DNA of 64,000 nucleotides from Periplaneta americana (lineage: Eukaryota > Arthropoda > Insecta > Blattodea > Blattidae). Numbering within the stretch: position 1 is the first letter of the stretch; each line of letters opens with the position of its first letter. Under the pieces are notes generated by a model. The model was not told the DNA's origin and ran no database searches. It worked only from the letters and a program-made list of their open reading frames with translations. The stretch is taken from NCBI RefSeq assembly GCF_040183065.1, contig NC_091131.1:14659800-14723799 (forward strand), read 5' to 3'. Both the position numbers and the translations under genes were made by a program. Positions 62,930 to 64,000 of this stretch are shown piece by piece.

Positions 62930-63310
62930 TTATTTTATTTATTTATTAATACTATACACTTGAGCTACATTAGGCATTGCAGCCCGAAAGAGCAGAAGCT
63001 CGTGCTCGGTCGCAGTTCAGATCAGTTATACAAAATATATCACAAAATTACGAGAGTTCATTGAGCACAATAACATTAATAAATGGTAAAATAATACAGC
63101 ATGTAATAATAGGGTCTATATACAAATAGAAAATACAAAAGTACATGAAGATTAAAGTATCAATTTTTAACTCTATTAGCTTAAACAATTAAATAATTAA
63201 TCTGATTTGTTTCTTAAATCTATGTGTGTTAAGTGTACTTAGCTCAGGGTAAGCTCTAATTAATTCATTATATATTTTGGGTCCAAAACTTCTGCTGGAA
63301 TTTTGATCTC
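62930..63310 (-). repeat. Dispersed repeat with GCTCGGTCGCAGTTCAG motif, copy 3
   Basis: 62990-63025 carries gagcagaagctcgtgctcgg and the cgcagttcagat block. On the minus strand 63310-63180 reads FGPKIYNELIRAYPELSTLN and THRFKKQIRL, matching the FGP.LYN block of copies 1 and 2. A T/A-rich run (62920-62945) ends the copy. Confidence 0.7.
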
Positions 63311-64000
63311 GGGCGCCTCAAATTAGAATTGCTATAGCAACAGAATTACTCTGAGAAGTACTGCCTTTCAGCTGAATTGTCCATCAAAATTCCCACAGAA
63401 TATGTCGAGATTCGAACCCTAATTGCTTTTTGAAAAACTGTCCACTGACAAAGCTAAGGCGGAGTCAGATACAGGCGTGAAACTGTGCTCACTTCATATG
63501 TTTGGTGTATCGAGAATGGCAAATTTCTGAGTGTGTAGACACATTTTAATGTTTAAATCGAGTGGCTGTCTTTCGTTCTGACAGACGACCACTACGCGTG
63601 TCGTATGTAGGCTACCATGTGATACTGCGGACTGCAGCGTGTGCTATACCAGCCCATTAATTTTACGACCATCCGCTGTCTTAAATCTAGGTGGTGGCCA
63701 CTGAGCGTTTGAGGTGAACAACTGTAACCTGTTTGGAGCAGGACGTGTTTTCACGTGGGAAAAGACGGAGTTCTGCTACCAGACGCGTTTTTCGTCCTAG
63801 TGCGGTGCCATTAATTTTTCGCATTTTCTAATACTTTGTGGTGGTTTAAATGTAGAGTCTGCATTCTTCTTTCTTACACATTTTTATCCTTACCGACAAA
63901 CAGATGTTTGGCATCTAATCGTCTTATTGAAAATGCGTTTTAGAATCTTTAGGACAGGCATGGGCACTGTGTTCCCGCTCGGGCACTGTATATATCGTAT
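63311..64000. other. No gene recognised
   Basis: Moderate GC; no frame, splice pattern or transposon end I can support. Confidence 0.35.

Overview
This is a window of a large, AT-rich, repeat-laden arthropod genome. It contains spliced introns with GT..AG borders, dense microsatellites, many tRNA-derived SINEs and many non-LTR and TIR transposon relics. The repeat families, especially a non-LTR family with a (TAAG)n 3' tail, look like those I associate with cockroaches and termites (Blattodea). That placement is inference from pattern memory and was not searched. There is no sign of bacterial gene organisation.

The only host protein gene I can assign with confidence is SGT1 (SUGT1 homologue, co-chaperone of HSP90/SKP1). 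It lies on the + strand at 2953-12064 in five coding exons giving 223 residues, with a CS domain followed by an SGS domain and no TPR domain. Its introns hold a TIR element (4375-4969), an RTE-like fragment, a hAT element (5994-6982), a 2.1 kb TIR transposon with its own split coding sequence (7821-9900) and a non-LTR fragment split by a SINE-like insert.

Everything downstream is mostly mobile DNA, much of it with readable target-site duplications (TSDs). From left to right: a MULE-like element (12372-13889); a mariner fossil holding a nested hAT (13899-16135); a nearly complete Tc1 element (17049-18395); a TIR element (19331-20824); RNase H-bearing non-LTR fragments; a hAT with a 72-bp tandem array (22734-24036); a TAA-flanked TIR element with a nested RTE fragment (24172-25521); an inverted pair of tRNA-like repeats (25992-26670); a Helitron with readable ends (28061-29294); foldback elements (35145-35422, 36810-37580); a hAT (38126-39019); seven or so copies of the (TAAG)n-tailed non-LTR family; a mariner holding a SINE (47405-48531); a SINE inside a SINE (49402-49894); an inverted-repeat element carrying two hammerhead-ribozyme-like motifs (50390-51604); an 82-bp tandem array (55014-56620); and an R2-like retrotransposon C-terminus (57480-58571).

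The most interesting items are the hammerhead-like motifs inside short-direct-repeat-flanked insertions, the 2.1 kb TIR transposon of uncertain superfamily, the perfect tRNA-like cloverleaf within an amplified repeat, a textbook TATA/Inr core promoter with no recognised gene (47200-47270), an unassigned exon-like segment (27717-27949), and dispersed over-representation of the 7-mer AGGCCTA. I found no CRISPR array, no operon, no rRNA gene and no convincing functional tRNA gene.
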